This document shows positions 1 to 7,327 of a DNA stretch of 64,000 nucleotides, piece by piece. How positions within the stretch are numbered: position 1 is the first letter of the stretch; each line of letters begins with the position of its first letter. Source of the stretch: Ruegeria arenilitoris (lineage in GTDB: Bacteria; Pseudomonadota; Alphaproteobacteria; Rhodobacterales; Rhodobacteraceae); NCBI RefSeq assembly GCF_013030265.1, contig NZ_WPZQ01000001.1, positions 486,309-550,308 on the forward strand. Direction: 5' to 3'. The position numbers and the translations under genes were made by a program. The notes under the pieces were generated by a model. That model worked only from the letters and a program-made list of their open reading frames with translations. It was not told the origin of the DNA and ran no database searches.

Positions 1-1
1 C

Positions 2-1207
2 ATTACTTTTTCCGGTCATGACGGCAGTCAGTTGGCCGCGCGCCTGGATCTGCCGGATGGTCCGGTTTTGGCAACGGCGCTATTTGCGCATTGCTTTACC
101 TGTTCCAAAGATATCCCGGCAGCACGGCGTATTTCTGCACGACTGGCTGCGATGGGTATTGCCGTTTTGCGCTTTGATTTCACCGGGCTGGGCCATTCGG
201 GGGGCGAGTTTGCGAATACAACCTTCACTTCGAACGTAGAAGACCTGATCGCGGCATCGCATTATCTGGCCGGGCGCAATATGGCCCCTGCTCTGCTGAT
301 TGGTCACTCGTTGGGTGGTGCAGCAGTCCTGCGCGCACGTGCCGGCATTCCGTCCGTCAAGGCGGTCGTCACCTTGGGTGCGCCAGCTGACCCGGGCCAT
401 GTCTCTCATCATTTCGAAGCCGCCCTGCCAGAGATCGCAGCAGAAGGCAGCGCCGAAGTCACGCTGGGTGGACGACCATTCCGGATCGGTAGAGCCTTCG
501 TCGATGATATATCGGAATCTGCGCTGGCTCCTGCGATCGCAGAGCTGAAAGCGGCGTTGCTTATCCTGCATGCACCGCGTGATGAAACCGTAAGCATTGA
601 CAATGCCAGCACGATTTTTCTGGCCGCAAAACATCCAAAGAGCTTTGTCACACTCGACGATGCGGATCATCTGATCACACGGGCTGCGGATGCGGATTAT
701 GCAGCAGATGTCATTGCGGCATGGGTCTCTCGCTACGTCAATCTCAGGCCACCTGCCCCACCTCCGGGCGCACCCGAAGGGGTCGTGCGCGTAACCGAGG
801 CGGATCCATCCGGGTTCATGCAGGATATTCAGTCCGGACCGCGCCACCACGCAGTGGCAGACGAACCCACCTCCTATGGGGGCACGGACCGGGGAATGTC
901 ACCCTATGGTTTCGTGTCATCAGGCCTTGGTGCGTGTACGTCGATGACTATTCGCATGTATGCCCGGCGCAAAAAATGGCCCCTCACCGGCGTCAGCGTC
1001 GATGTGTGCCATGACAAAGTCCATGCACAGGACGCTGGTCTGGCAAGCGAAGGCAAAGTGGATCAGTTCCGCCGCAAAATCAGGCTGGAAGGACCACTGG
1101 ATCAGGCGCAACGAGACAAGCTGATGGAAATCGCAGATAAGTGCCCGGTCCACCGAACTCTGGAAGGTTCGGCACGCATCACGACCGAACTCCTTCCCTC
1201 AACCTGA
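2..1207 (+). CDS. Bifunctional alpha/beta hydrolase–OsmC family protein (5' end outside window)
   Basis: The reading frame is open to the left edge of the window, so the true start lies upstream; a TTG at 32 is only an internal codon. The N-terminal two thirds is an alpha/beta hydrolase with a GHSLGG nucleophile elbow (Ser about 103 residues into the visible part) and a later DADH segment that fits the catalytic His. The last ~140 residues are an OsmC/Ohr domain with the two conserved cysteines, in GLGACTS and DKCPVH. OsmC domains reduce organic hydroperoxides using this Cys pair. Fusion to a hydrolase is a known architecture in proteobacteria, and the substrate of the hydrolase half is unknown. 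The gene is convergent with the lipoprotein gene that ends at 1247. Confidence 0.9.
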   Translation: MTFSGHDGSQLAARLDLPDGPVLATALFAHCFTCSKDIPAARRISARLAAMGIAVLRFDFTGLGHSGGEFANTTFTSNVEDLIAASHYLAGRNMAPALLIGHSLGGAAVLRARAGIPSVKAVVTLGAPADPGHVSHHFEAALPEIAAEGSAEVTLGGRPFRIGRAFVDDISESALAPAIAELKAALLILHAPRDETVSIDNASTIFLAAKHPKSFVTLDDADHLITRAADADYAADVIAAWVSRYVNLRPPAPPPGAPEGVVRVTEADPSGFMQDIQSGPRHHAVADEPTSYGGTDRGMSPYGFVSSGLGACTSMTIRMYARRKKWPLTGVSVDVCHDKVHAQDAGLASEGKVDQFRRKIRLEGPLDQAQRDKLMEIADKCPVHRTLEGSARITTELLPST

Positions 1208-1210
1208 GTG

Positions 1211-1239
1211 TACCGCCTCCGATCTGGTCGGAGGCGGTA
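1211..1239. terminator. Hairpin between convergent genes
   Basis: A perfect 12-bp inverted repeat (TACCGCCTCCGA, 5-base loop, mirror arm) starts 4 bases after the hydrolase–OsmC stop codon and lies 8 bases from the end of the convergent lipoprotein gene. There is no clear T-tract on either side, so intrinsic termination is inferred from position and stem strength. Confidence 0.6.
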
Positions 1240-1246
1240 TCTCGCC

Positions 1247-1597
1247 TCAACGGCGGGGGCCGGGTCTGTGTATGGGTGGCCGCGCTACAGGCGGGCGTGC
1301 AACCGGGGGCCGTGGTCGCGCGGGTGGTTTGGCAATGGGCGGTTGAGGCCGCACCGGTGGCTTGCCATCAGGCGGTCTCGGGCGATCGGGATTGATTGGC
1401 CGATCCGGTCTGACAGGACGATTGACGTCAACATTTACGTTTACGTCATGATAATAGTCATTCCACAGCATGGAGTCATAGAACGGATCATAACCATATC
1501 CGACACCGACTGAGACACCGTCACATCCGGTAATCGAAAAACCGGCCGCGCACAGTCCCAATGCCAGCAATGTGCGTTTCATAAGCTTATGTGCCAT
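1247..1597 (-). CDS. Small proline-rich lipoprotein, function unknown
   Basis: 116 aa. The N-terminus has a basic start, a hydrophobic stretch and a lipobox ITGC with Cys25, so it is probably a lipoprotein. The middle is rich in Tyr/Asp/Asn (GYGYDPFYDSMLWNDYYHD, then alternating Val-Asn/Asp). From about residue 60 on it is almost entirely Pro/Arg/Lys repeats (RPxRPD, KPPxRP, RPPVA), a likely unstructured basic tail. A strong GAGGAGG ribosome site 5 bases before 1597 supports this start over the internal Met6. It follows the secreted 186-aa gene by 10 bases on the same strand, so the two probably form an operon. The Pro/Arg tail could contact peptidoglycan or an acidic polymer, but nothing in the sequence shows this. 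Confidence 0.7.
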   Translation of the reverse strand: MAHKLMKRTLLALGLCAAGFSITGCDGVSVGVGYGYDPFYDSMLWNDYYHDVNVNVDVNRPVRPDRPINPDRPRPPDGKPPVRPQPPIAKPPARPRPPVARPPVARPPIHRPGPRR

Positions 1598-1607
1598 CTG
1601 ATCCTCC

Positions 1608-2168
1608 TCACCGCGCTGAACGGAAAGATCCGAAAATATCGTTCAGATCATTCACATAAGCGGGATCAGCACCATCACGCAGGATTGCGACCGCGACTGC
1701 GACACGGTTTCCAGGCAAATCAATGACGGTCGCAGTGAAATTGATACCTCGCCCGTCGCGACGACCAGTTCCCCGGATCACTTGCGCGGGAAGGCCGCCG
1801 ATAGTTGCTTTGCTACTGCCTGATACCTGCGGATCCTTGACCAGAAACTTGTCGATGTCCTGCAGATATCGAATACCCCCCTCGATCGAGCTCACACCGG
1901 TTGGCGACACGAACCCAATCCAGACATTATCATCTGTAACCGGCCGCATTCCCATGACACGGGCAACACCACGTGTATCGCCGACGGCAGAGTCTTCGAT
2001 CTCTCGCGGTCCACCAACGCGAAGCGTCCAAAAATCGGGAACTTCGAATTGAAACAACGCCTTGCCACTATCTGTGTATGTGACGGGTGTGTCCGCCACC
2101 GTCGGAGTTGCCAGCCCCATCAAGGCCGCAATGCAAGGGGCAAGCATTGACCTCATATTAATACGCAT
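1608..2168 (-). CDS. Secreted protein of unknown function
   Basis: 186 aa with a signal peptide of about 25 residues ending ...TPTVADT. The mature part has no motif I recognise. It has a mixed alpha/beta pattern with a region GGLPAQVIRGTGRRDGRG followed by a hydrophobic VAVAVAIL strand, resembling small periplasmic domains that adopt a PsbP/Mog1-like fold; that resemblance is weak. The start is uncertain: Met1, Met5 and Met8 are all possible and no Shine–Dalgarno sequence decides between them. It lies upstream of, and is probably co-transcribed with, the proline-rich lipoprotein, which suggests a shared envelope role. Confidence 0.65.
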   Translation of the reverse strand: MRINMRSMLAPCIAALMGLATPTVADTPVTYTDSGKALFQFEVPDFWTLRVGGPREIEDSAVGDTRGVARVMGMRPVTDDNVWIGFVSPTGVSSIEGGIRYLQDIDKFLVKDPQVSGSSKATIGGLPAQVIRGTGRRDGRGINFTATVIDLPGNRVAVAVAILRDGADPAYVNDLNDIFGSFRSAR

Positions 2169-2246
2169 ATCTCAATAACCTGATCAGTTGTCCGCCATCA
2201 GACTGCACGTTGTCGACGACATTTGTCCAGTATGACATTGTTCAGA

Positions 2247-2283
2247 AAACAAAAAACCCGCGCCGAACCAAATCAGCGCGGGT
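2247..2283 (-). terminator. Rho-independent terminator of bioY
   Basis: Read on the minus strand, a CCCGCGC...GCGCGGG stem is followed directly by a run of six T (then GTTTT). It lies 24 bases beyond the bioY stop codon. Confidence 0.85.
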
Positions 2284-2306
2284 CGGTTTTAGGATACGGT
2301 CACCAA

Positions 2307-2894
2307 TCAAGTGCGCGCATCACCGATCAGTTTCCACAAGCTCGGGATCAGCAGAGCGGCCAGACCCAGCTTGATCGCGTCACCCAGCAGGAACGGTGTC
2401 AGACCCCATTCCAGGATCGGCTTATCCCAGCCGTAGAGTTGTCCGAGCCAAAGCAGACCAGGCACGTAGATCACGACGTTTGCCAGAACCAGCGCCAAAG
2501 CCATTTTGCCGACCGAGCGATCCCAGCCTCGTGACGCCAGAACGCCCAGCAAGACGGTGGCCAGAAGGTAACCCACCAGATAGCCTCCGGTGCCGCCCAT
2601 CATGTAGGTCAGGCCGTATTTTTCAGCCGAAGAACCCGCAAAGACGTCAAAGCCCAGCGCACCGATCAAAAGATAACCGAGCATGGTAACAAGACCCAGA
2701 CGCGCACCAAATGCAGTCCCGATGGTGAGTACTGCAAAAGTACCCATCGTCATCGGAACAGGCCACATTGGCACTTTGATCTTTGCGGCGACCGCCAGTG
2801 CGACAATACCCAGAACAACCAGGACGACTTGCTTGATACGCAGCGCAGTTCCTTCGCGCGGGCCGATTGCATCGGCCAATACGTTCGAATTCAT
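2307..2894 (-). CDS. bioY: Biotin transporter BioY
   Basis: 195 aa integral membrane protein, the substrate-binding (S) component of an ECF-type biotin transporter. Six hydrophobic segments are visible. The family region PMTMGTFAVLTIG and the glycine-rich GGTGGYLVGYLLA segment are typical of BioY. No bioM/bioN energising genes are nearby, so it may work alone, as many proteobacterial BioY proteins are proposed to, or share an ATPase encoded elsewhere. A GGGAGAA ribosome site supports the second of two adjacent ATG codons (2894). A 7-4-7 palindrome lies about 33 bases upstream. The gene is single, with its own terminator. Confidence 0.92.
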   Translation of the reverse strand: MNSNVLADAIGPREGTALRIKQVVLVVLGIVALAVAAKIKVPMWPVPMTMGTFAVLTIGTAFGARLGLVTMLGYLLIGALGFDVFAGSSAEKYGLTYMMGGTGGYLVGYLLATVLLGVLASRGWDRSVGKMALALVLANVVIYVPGLLWLGQLYGWDKPILEWGLTPFLLGDAIKLGLAALLIPSLWKLIGDART

Positions 2895-2926
2895 CATGTC
2901 TTCTCCCACTTCAGACAGAAATTCTG

Positions 2927-2944
2927 AAATAGGAATGCCTATTT
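2927..2944. promoter_or_regulatory. Palindrome upstream of bioY (candidate operator)
   Basis: AAATAGG-AATG-CCTATTT is a perfect 7-bp inverted repeat with a 4-base spacer, ending about 33 bases before the bioY start. Biotin uptake genes of alphaproteobacteria are often controlled by the GntR-type repressor BioR. The site does not match the TTATnnATAA-like BioR core as I remember it, so the regulator is left open. Confidence 0.4.
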
Positions 2945-2962
2945 AGAACAGCCACTGCAAGT

Positions 2963-3391
2963 TTATTTCGCTAGTGCAGCATATTCTGTCTTCATTTCGT
3001 AGGATTTTCGGGGGCCGGAAACTGTCCAGCGCGCAGCCCAACGCGGCCACTTCGAAAAGTCATACACAACGTCATAGCTGTCGGGTGGGCAATCATGATG
3101 GTCTGTCGCTTCAGATTTACCCAATTTCAGACGATGAAAAAACCTACCGTCTTCGAACCGAACGTCAATCTCATCGCCAGCGTCCTGCCAGAGGTATTTC
3201 CGCGTTCCTTTGATCGCGGGCTGGCCCGGCAACCGCAGGGTAACGGCTTCTTCGTAGATTAGCCCGGTCTGAGAGGTCGTTAGGTATGCGGCCCCGTCAG
3301 CCTGAAACACCTGACCTGCTTTGGCATCGTGTATCACGCGCGTTAACTGCCAGTTACCTGCGAAATCAGTAATCTCGCGCGGTCCCGTCAA
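2963..3391 (-). CDS. DUF6314 family protein
   Basis: 142 aa, no signal peptide. It matches my recollection of the DUF6314 family: an N-terminal DFAGNWQLTRVI, a central run of beta strands with KGTRKYLW and GRFFHRL, and a C-terminal signature HDCPPDSYDVVYDF followed by WPRW and a GPRKSYEM motif. The fold appears to be a small lipocalin-like barrel and the ligand is unknown. The start is a TTG that overlaps the stop of the upstream gene (TTGA). No ATG occurs in frame before the last few residues, so a non-ATG start is required. Translational coupling with the upstream secreted protein suggests a joint role. Confidence 0.75.
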   Translation of the reverse strand: MTGPREITDFAGNWQLTRVIHDAKAGQVFQADGAAYLTTSQTGLIYEEAVTLRLPGQPAIKGTRKYLWQDAGDEIDVRFEDGRFFHRLKLGKSEATDHHDCPPDSYDVVYDFSKWPRWAARWTVSGPRKSYEMKTEYAALAK

Positions 3392-3720
3392 TTTTCATAT
3401 GTCCCATCTGTCAGATCGCCACTCTCACCTACAAAGCGGATTGTATCTCCGCTCTGCTGAATCGTATAACATGCCCACAGATCCGAGGGCGGCCACAGTG
3501 AGCAATACTGATCATCGCGCACGGCCCAATGACCCGCGCTTGGCCGGCCCGAAAAGTACTGGGTCAGCATCGTGTCATCGAATGTCTGCCAGGCCCCATT
3601 GGTGTAAACCAGCTTTTGGCCCGTCAGTGCGGTCAGTATTTCATCACCGGTAAGCTGCCGGAACTCATCTGCAGCCGGAACCCCGGGCCAGATCGCTAAA
3701 ATCAGGGCAAACCGTCTCAT
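3388..3720 (-). CDS. Small secreted protein, function unknown
   Basis: 110 aa with a short signal peptide (MRRFALILAIWPGVPAAD). The mature protein holds two cysteines in a tryptophan-rich context, CSLWPPSDLWACY, which probably form a disulfide, and a preceding GHWAVRDDQY motif. This resembles small periplasmic domains recurrent in Rhodobacterales whose role is not known to me. It shares a 4-base TTGA overlap with the DUF6314 gene downstream. The two genes are convergent neither with bioY nor with purB and probably form an independent two-gene unit. Confidence 0.65.
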   Translation of the reverse strand: MRRFALILAIWPGVPAADEFRQLTGDEILTALTGQKLVYTNGAWQTFDDTMLTQYFSGRPSAGHWAVRDDQYCSLWPPSDLWACYTIQQSGDTIRFVGESGDLTDGTYEN

Positions 3721-3809
3721 ATCAGCACTCGCGCCTTGTTCCCTCGCCTACTCAGGTTTAAACCCCGCGGCATCGCCTCCTGCCAAATCACAAAAAGGTG
3801 CAGCTGCCA

Positions 3810-5114
3810 ATGATTCCACGTTATTCCCGCCCCGACATGGTTGCCAACTGGTCGCCCGAAACCAAGTTCCGCATCTGGTACGAAATCGAGGCGCACGCAT
3901 GTGATGCAATGGCAGAACTGGGTGTAATCCCGCGCGAGAATGCCGAGGCCGTCTGGAAAGCCAAGGACGTGGAATTTGACGTTGCTCGCATCGACGAGAT
4001 CGAAGCGGTCACCAAGCATGACGTAATCGCATTCCTGACCCATCTGGCCGAACATGTTGGCAGCGACGAGGCGCGCTTTGTCCACCAGGGCATGACCAGT
4101 TCGGACGTGCTGGATACCTGCTTCAACGTACAGCTGACTCGCGCCGCCGATATCCTGATCGCAGATATCGAAGGTCTGCTGGCCGCCCTGAAACGCCGCG
4201 CCTACGAGCACAAGGAAACTGTCCGCATCGGCCGCAGTCACGGTATTCACGCAGAGCCTACCACAATGGGCCTGACATTCGCGCGCTTCTACGCCGAGAT
4301 GGACCGCAACCTGTCCCGTATGCGCGATGCCCGTGCCGAAATCGCAACCGGAGCGATCAGCGGTGCGGTCGGCACCTTCGCTAATATCGACCCGCGTGTC
4401 GAAGAACATGTCTGCGATCAGCTAGGCTTGGTCCCCGAACCGATCAGCACGCAGGTCATCCCGCGCGACCGTCACGCTGCATTCTTTGCCACGCTAGGCG
4501 TGATCGCCAGCAGCATAGAAAACATTGCCATCGAAATCCGCCACATGCAGCGGACTGAGGTGCTGGAGGGGGCGGAGTTCTTCTCGATGGGCCAAAAGGG
4601 CTCGTCGGCCATGCCGCATAAGAAAAACCCGGTCCTGACCGAGAACCTGACCGGCCTGGCTCGCATGGTGCGCGCTGCCGTGATCCCCGCGATGGAAAAC
4701 GTGGCGCTCTGGCATGAGCGCGATATCTCGCATTCCTCGGTCGAACGGATGATCGGACCCGATGCCACGATCACGCTGGACTTTGCGCTCGCCCGTCTGA
4801 CTGGGGTGATCGACAAGATGCTGATCTTCCCCGAGAACATGATCGAGAACATGAACAAGTTCCCCGGCCTGGTGATGAGCCAGCGGGTGCTGCTGGCCCT
4901 GACACAGGCTGGTGTCAGCCGCGAAGACGCCTATGCCATGGTTCAGCGAAACGCGTTGAAGGTTTGGGAACACCGCACCGATTTCAAAGAGGAACTGCTG
5001 GCTGACCCAGATGTCACCGCTGCTCTGAGTCCTGAAGAAATCGAAGAAAAATTCGACCTCGGGTATCACACCAAACACGTCGACACGATCTTCGCCCGTG
5101 TTTTCGGCGAGTAA
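3810..5114 (+). CDS. purB: Adenylosuccinate lyase
   Basis: 434 aa, the usual length. It catalyses two steps of purine synthesis: splitting SAICAR to AICAR plus fumarate, and adenylosuccinate to AMP plus fumarate. The fumarase/aspartase-superfamily signature GSSAMPHKKNP is intact, and the catalytic His regions (GMTSSDVLDT, GRSHGIHAEPTTMG) are visible. I place the start at ATG 3810 (MIPRYSRPDMV), the usual N-terminus, rather than at the in-frame GTG at 3798. A hairpin terminator follows directly. Confidence 0.97.
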   Translation: MIPRYSRPDMVANWSPETKFRIWYEIEAHACDAMAELGVIPRENAEAVWKAKDVEFDVARIDEIEAVTKHDVIAFLTHLAEHVGSDEARFVHQGMTSSDVLDTCFNVQLTRAADILIADIEGLLAALKRRAYEHKETVRIGRSHGIHAEPTTMGLTFARFYAEMDRNLSRMRDARAEIATGAISGAVGTFANIDPRVEEHVCDQLGLVPEPISTQVIPRDRHAAFFATLGVIASSIENIAIEIRHMQRTEVLEGAEFFSMGQKGSSAMPHKKNPVLTENLTGLARMVRAAVIPAMENVALWHERDISHSSVERMIGPDATITLDFALARLTGVIDKMLIFPENMIENMNKFPGLVMSQRVLLALTQAGVSREDAYAMVQRNALKVWEHRTDFKEELLADPDVTAALSPEEIEEKFDLGYHTKHVDTIFARVFGE

Positions 5115-5138
5115 TCACGCTATCTAATTCGTCAGACA

Positions 5139-5178
5139 GGGGCCCGAAGCGCTTATTGCGGTTCGGGCCCTCTTCTTT
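5139..5178 (+). terminator. Rho-independent terminator of purB
   Basis: A GGGCCCGAA stem, 13-base loop and TTCGGGCCC arm are followed by TCTTCTTTT. It lies 25 bases after the purB stop. Confidence 0.9.
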
Positions 5179-5238
5179 TGCCAGACATGACAAAATCGGC
5201 TATCCTGATCCCGCATTTTCCAGATCGGGAGAACCGCA

Positions 5239-5391
5239 ATGATCCGAACCCTTCTATGCTCAATAGCGCTTGTCTGCGCTTCCTCGGCAGCGATAGCATG
5301 CAACGCGCATTCCAAGCAAACTCAATCCTGTGCGCCGGGCACATATTGGGACAGCGAGAGCCAAAGCTGCGCGAAATCCGTCAACAGCTGA
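5239..5391 (+). CDS. 50-aa secreted protein with a C-x2-G-x2-W-D-x5-C loop
   Basis: A short gene easily missed by length cut-offs. ATG 5239 is preceded by a clear GGGAG ribosome site at 5228–5232 with a 6-base gap. The first 20 residues are a signal peptide (MIRTLLCSIALVCASSAAIA). The mature peptide starts CNAHSK and then has CAPGTYWDSESQSC, which gives three cysteines in 30 residues. From memory, small proteins of this kind (Cys, then SCAxGTxWDxxxxxC) recur beside purB in Roseobacter genomes. The next gene carries a loop with identical Cys spacing, which supports this being a real gene. The function is unknown. AIAC could be a marginal lipobox. Confidence 0.7.
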   Translation: MIRTLLCSIALVCASSAAIACNAHSKQTQSCAPGTYWDSESQSCAKSVNS

Positions 5392-5495
5392 GATTTTTCT
5401 TTCCTACTTGTGAATAAAAGCGAAGCATCAATTGTTAGCTTTTTTACAGATCACACTATGCTTGTTGAGAGCAGCCTTTAGAACGGAGTAGGAAT

Positions 5496-6038
5496 ATGCG
5501 CCTTGTTTTAGCTTCAGCTATTGCGTTTCAAGCTTTTGCCTTTGCGCCAGCAGTTCACGCTGCGGGCGGAGATAGCAGCCCGCCAAAGCCCACCAGTACG
5601 ACCAAGAAATGCCTGTTTGGTCGCGTCTATGACGAGGCAGCGGGGCGTTGCGTCAAGCCGAACAAAACCAATTTCACCGACGACCAGCTTTATGATGCGG
5701 TTCGCGAATTGGCTTATGATGGCCAATACGAACATGCTCAGGATGTTCTGCGTGTCATGAGCGATCAGAACGATGATCGCGTTCTAACCTATTGGGGTTT
5801 CACATACCGTAAAATGGGAGAGCTCGAGCTGGCGAACGTTTTCTATGAGAAAGCAATCGACACGAACCCGGACAACATTCTGGCCCGCAGCTATATGGGT
5901 CAGGGATTTGTTGCCGAAGGCAAAACTGATCTTGCGATCCAGCAGTGGCGCGAAATCAAAGCGCGTGGTGGCGAAGGCACATGGGCCGAGGCATCATTGC
6001 GCGAGGCTATCCGGACAGGGCTGACATACAGCTACTAA
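5496..6038 (+). CDS. Secreted TPR protein with N-terminal Cys loop
   Basis: 180 aa. A signal peptide of about 22 residues (ending VHAAG) is followed by a low-complexity Ser/Pro/Thr stretch, then CLFGRVYDEAAGRC (C-x2-G-x2-Y-D-x5-C), the same spacing as in the 50-aa protein upstream. Residues ~60–150 form about two to three tetratricopeptide helices (YDAVRELAYDGQYEHAQDVL, then a second with FYEKAIDTNPDN and a third with ARSYMGQGFVAEGKTDLAIQQW). The protein probably acts as a periplasmic scaffold. The 104 bases between it and the small gene are AT-rich and may hold its promoter. Confidence 0.75.
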   Translation: MRLVLASAIAFQAFAFAPAVHAAGGDSSPPKPTSTTKKCLFGRVYDEAAGRCVKPNKTNFTDDQLYDAVRELAYDGQYEHAQDVLRVMSDQNDDRVLTYWGFTYRKMGELELANVFYEKAIDTNPDNILARSYMGQGFVAEGKTDLAIQQWREIKARGGEGTWAEASLREAIRTGLTYSY

Positions 6039-6069
6039 ACTTCAGGGTTTCTTTACCCGACTCTCCGTA

Positions 6070-6108
6070 ATCTGCCTGTGGAACAAAATAATGGCACCAC
6101 AGGCAGAT
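6070..6108 (+). promoter_or_regulatory. 12-bp inverted repeat covering the start of the FliG-like gene
   Basis: ATCTGCCTGTGG (6070–6081) and its exact complement CCACAGGCAGAT (6097–6108) are separated by 15 bases. The second arm contains the only ribosome-site-like bases (AGG) and the first two bases of the ATG at 6107. In RNA this would form a hairpin hiding the start. It could instead be a protein operator or the terminator of the TPR gene, though it has no T-tract. Confidence 0.5.
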
Positions 6109-7210
6109 GCAGGAAACAACCGCACTAATACAAATGGCTCCGGGCGCTTCTGCACCAGTTGCAGACAGTGAGGAAACCCAGGCGAGGCTGATCCCGCGCG
6201 CGCTGAACAGCCGGGAAAAGGCAGCTGTCGTTGTTCGACTTTTGCTGAACGAAGGGGCCGATCTCGCACTGGAAGAACTCCCAGATGATTTGCAAGAAAG
6301 GCTGACCCATCAATTGGGACGCATGGGACTGGTTGATCGTGTGACGTTGGCTGCTGTTGCCGGGGAATTCGCAGATGCGCTGGACAGCGTCGGGCTGGCC
6401 TTCCCGCATGGTTTGGCTGGAGCATTGGATGCCGTCAACGGTAAGATCGCACCCGCTACGGCGGCCCGCCTTCGTAAGGTTGCAGGCGTCCGGCAAATTG
6501 GCGATCCGTGGCAGCGCCTGCGCGAAGTGCCGCCAGAAGACCTTGCCGGAATTGCTCAGGCAGAAAGTACCGAGGTCGCTGCCGTGATGTTGTCTAAACT
6601 GGACACCCCGAAGGCTGCGCAACTACTTGGTCAATTGCCCGGTCCTGTGGCGCGCAGGATCACCTATGCCGTTTCCAAGACAGCCAATGTAACTCCCGAA
6701 GCCGTGGAGCGGATTGGCTGGTCGCTGGCTGCCCAATTGGATCAACGCCCCACCCCCGCATTTCAGGACGGACCGGACGAACGTGTGGGGGCGATTCTGA
6801 ACCAATCCGCCGCCGCTACGCGCGACGGCTTGCTTACAGCGCTGGACGAAGAGGATGAGGATTTCGCCAATGCCGTGCGGCAATCGATCTTTACCTTTGC
6901 GCATATTGCCAACCGGATCATGCCGCGAGACGTCCCCGTGGTTCTGCGAGGGATCGAGCAGCCGGTTCTGGTAACTGCTCTTGCGGGGGCCAGCGGCGAG
7001 GATGAAAATGCCTCGGTCGATTTTCTGCTCTCTAACATGTCGACCCGAATGGCCGACAACCTTCGTGAGGAAATTACTGAGCGTGGGAAGGTCAAACAAA
7101 CCGAAGCTGAAGAGGCGATGGCAAACATCGTCGGTGTGATCCGCGCGCTAACGGATGAGGGTGCGATAACTCTGATTGAAAGTGAAGACGAAACAGAGGA
7201 CGGGAACTGA
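6107..7210 (+). CDS. FliG-like flagellar motor switch protein homolog (orphan)
   Basis: 367 aa. The C-terminal ~110 residues align well with the FliG C domain (AVRQSIFTFAHIANRIMPRDV, VLRGIEQPVLVTALAGA, NMSTRMADNLREEI, then the final LTDEGAI). The middle domain is also recognisable (AAVMLSKLDTPKAAQLLGQLPGPV), but the EHPQ signature of canonical FliG reads ESTE here. An N-terminal ~100 residues precede it. FliG couples the MotA stator to rotor torque and to FliM/FliN. No other flagellar gene is in the window, so this is either a dispersed flagellar gene or a diverged paralog with another role. The C-terminus is very acidic. Confidence 0.75.
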   Translation: MQETTALIQMAPGASAPVADSEETQARLIPRALNSREKAAVVVRLLLNEGADLALEELPDDLQERLTHQLGRMGLVDRVTLAAVAGEFADALDSVGLAFPHGLAGALDAVNGKIAPATAARLRKVAGVRQIGDPWQRLREVPPEDLAGIAQAESTEVAAVMLSKLDTPKAAQLLGQLPGPVARRITYAVSKTANVTPEAVERIGWSLAAQLDQRPTPAFQDGPDERVGAILNQSAAATRDGLLTALDEEDEDFANAVRQSIFTFAHIANRIMPRDVPVVLRGIEQPVLVTALAGASGEDENASVDFLLSNMSTRMADNLREEITERGKVKQTEAEEAMANIVGVIRALTDEGAITLIESEDETEDGN

Positions 7211-7327
7211 ACCCCAGCTTGGCAAGCATAGCGTGTTCATTGTGTTCTGGAATTGCGAATACTTGTTAACGGCGGATCGGGGCTGTATGTCTGGCCGCCT
7301 AGAACGAAATTCTTGCGAGTCCCCTGA

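Noticed and set aside
80..850. A 256-codon minus frame opposite the hydrolase–OsmC gene
   Set aside because: Cys/Arg/Trp-rich composition typical of an antisense shadow; the plus-strand gene has intact motifs.
3717..4409. A 230-codon minus frame overlapping the N-terminal half of purB
   Set aside because: Antisense to purB, no signal or domain, no ribosome site.
5178..5417. A 79-codon plus frame around the 50-aa gene
   Set aside because: It starts within the purB terminator, in another frame; the 50-aa frame has the ribosome site and signal peptide.
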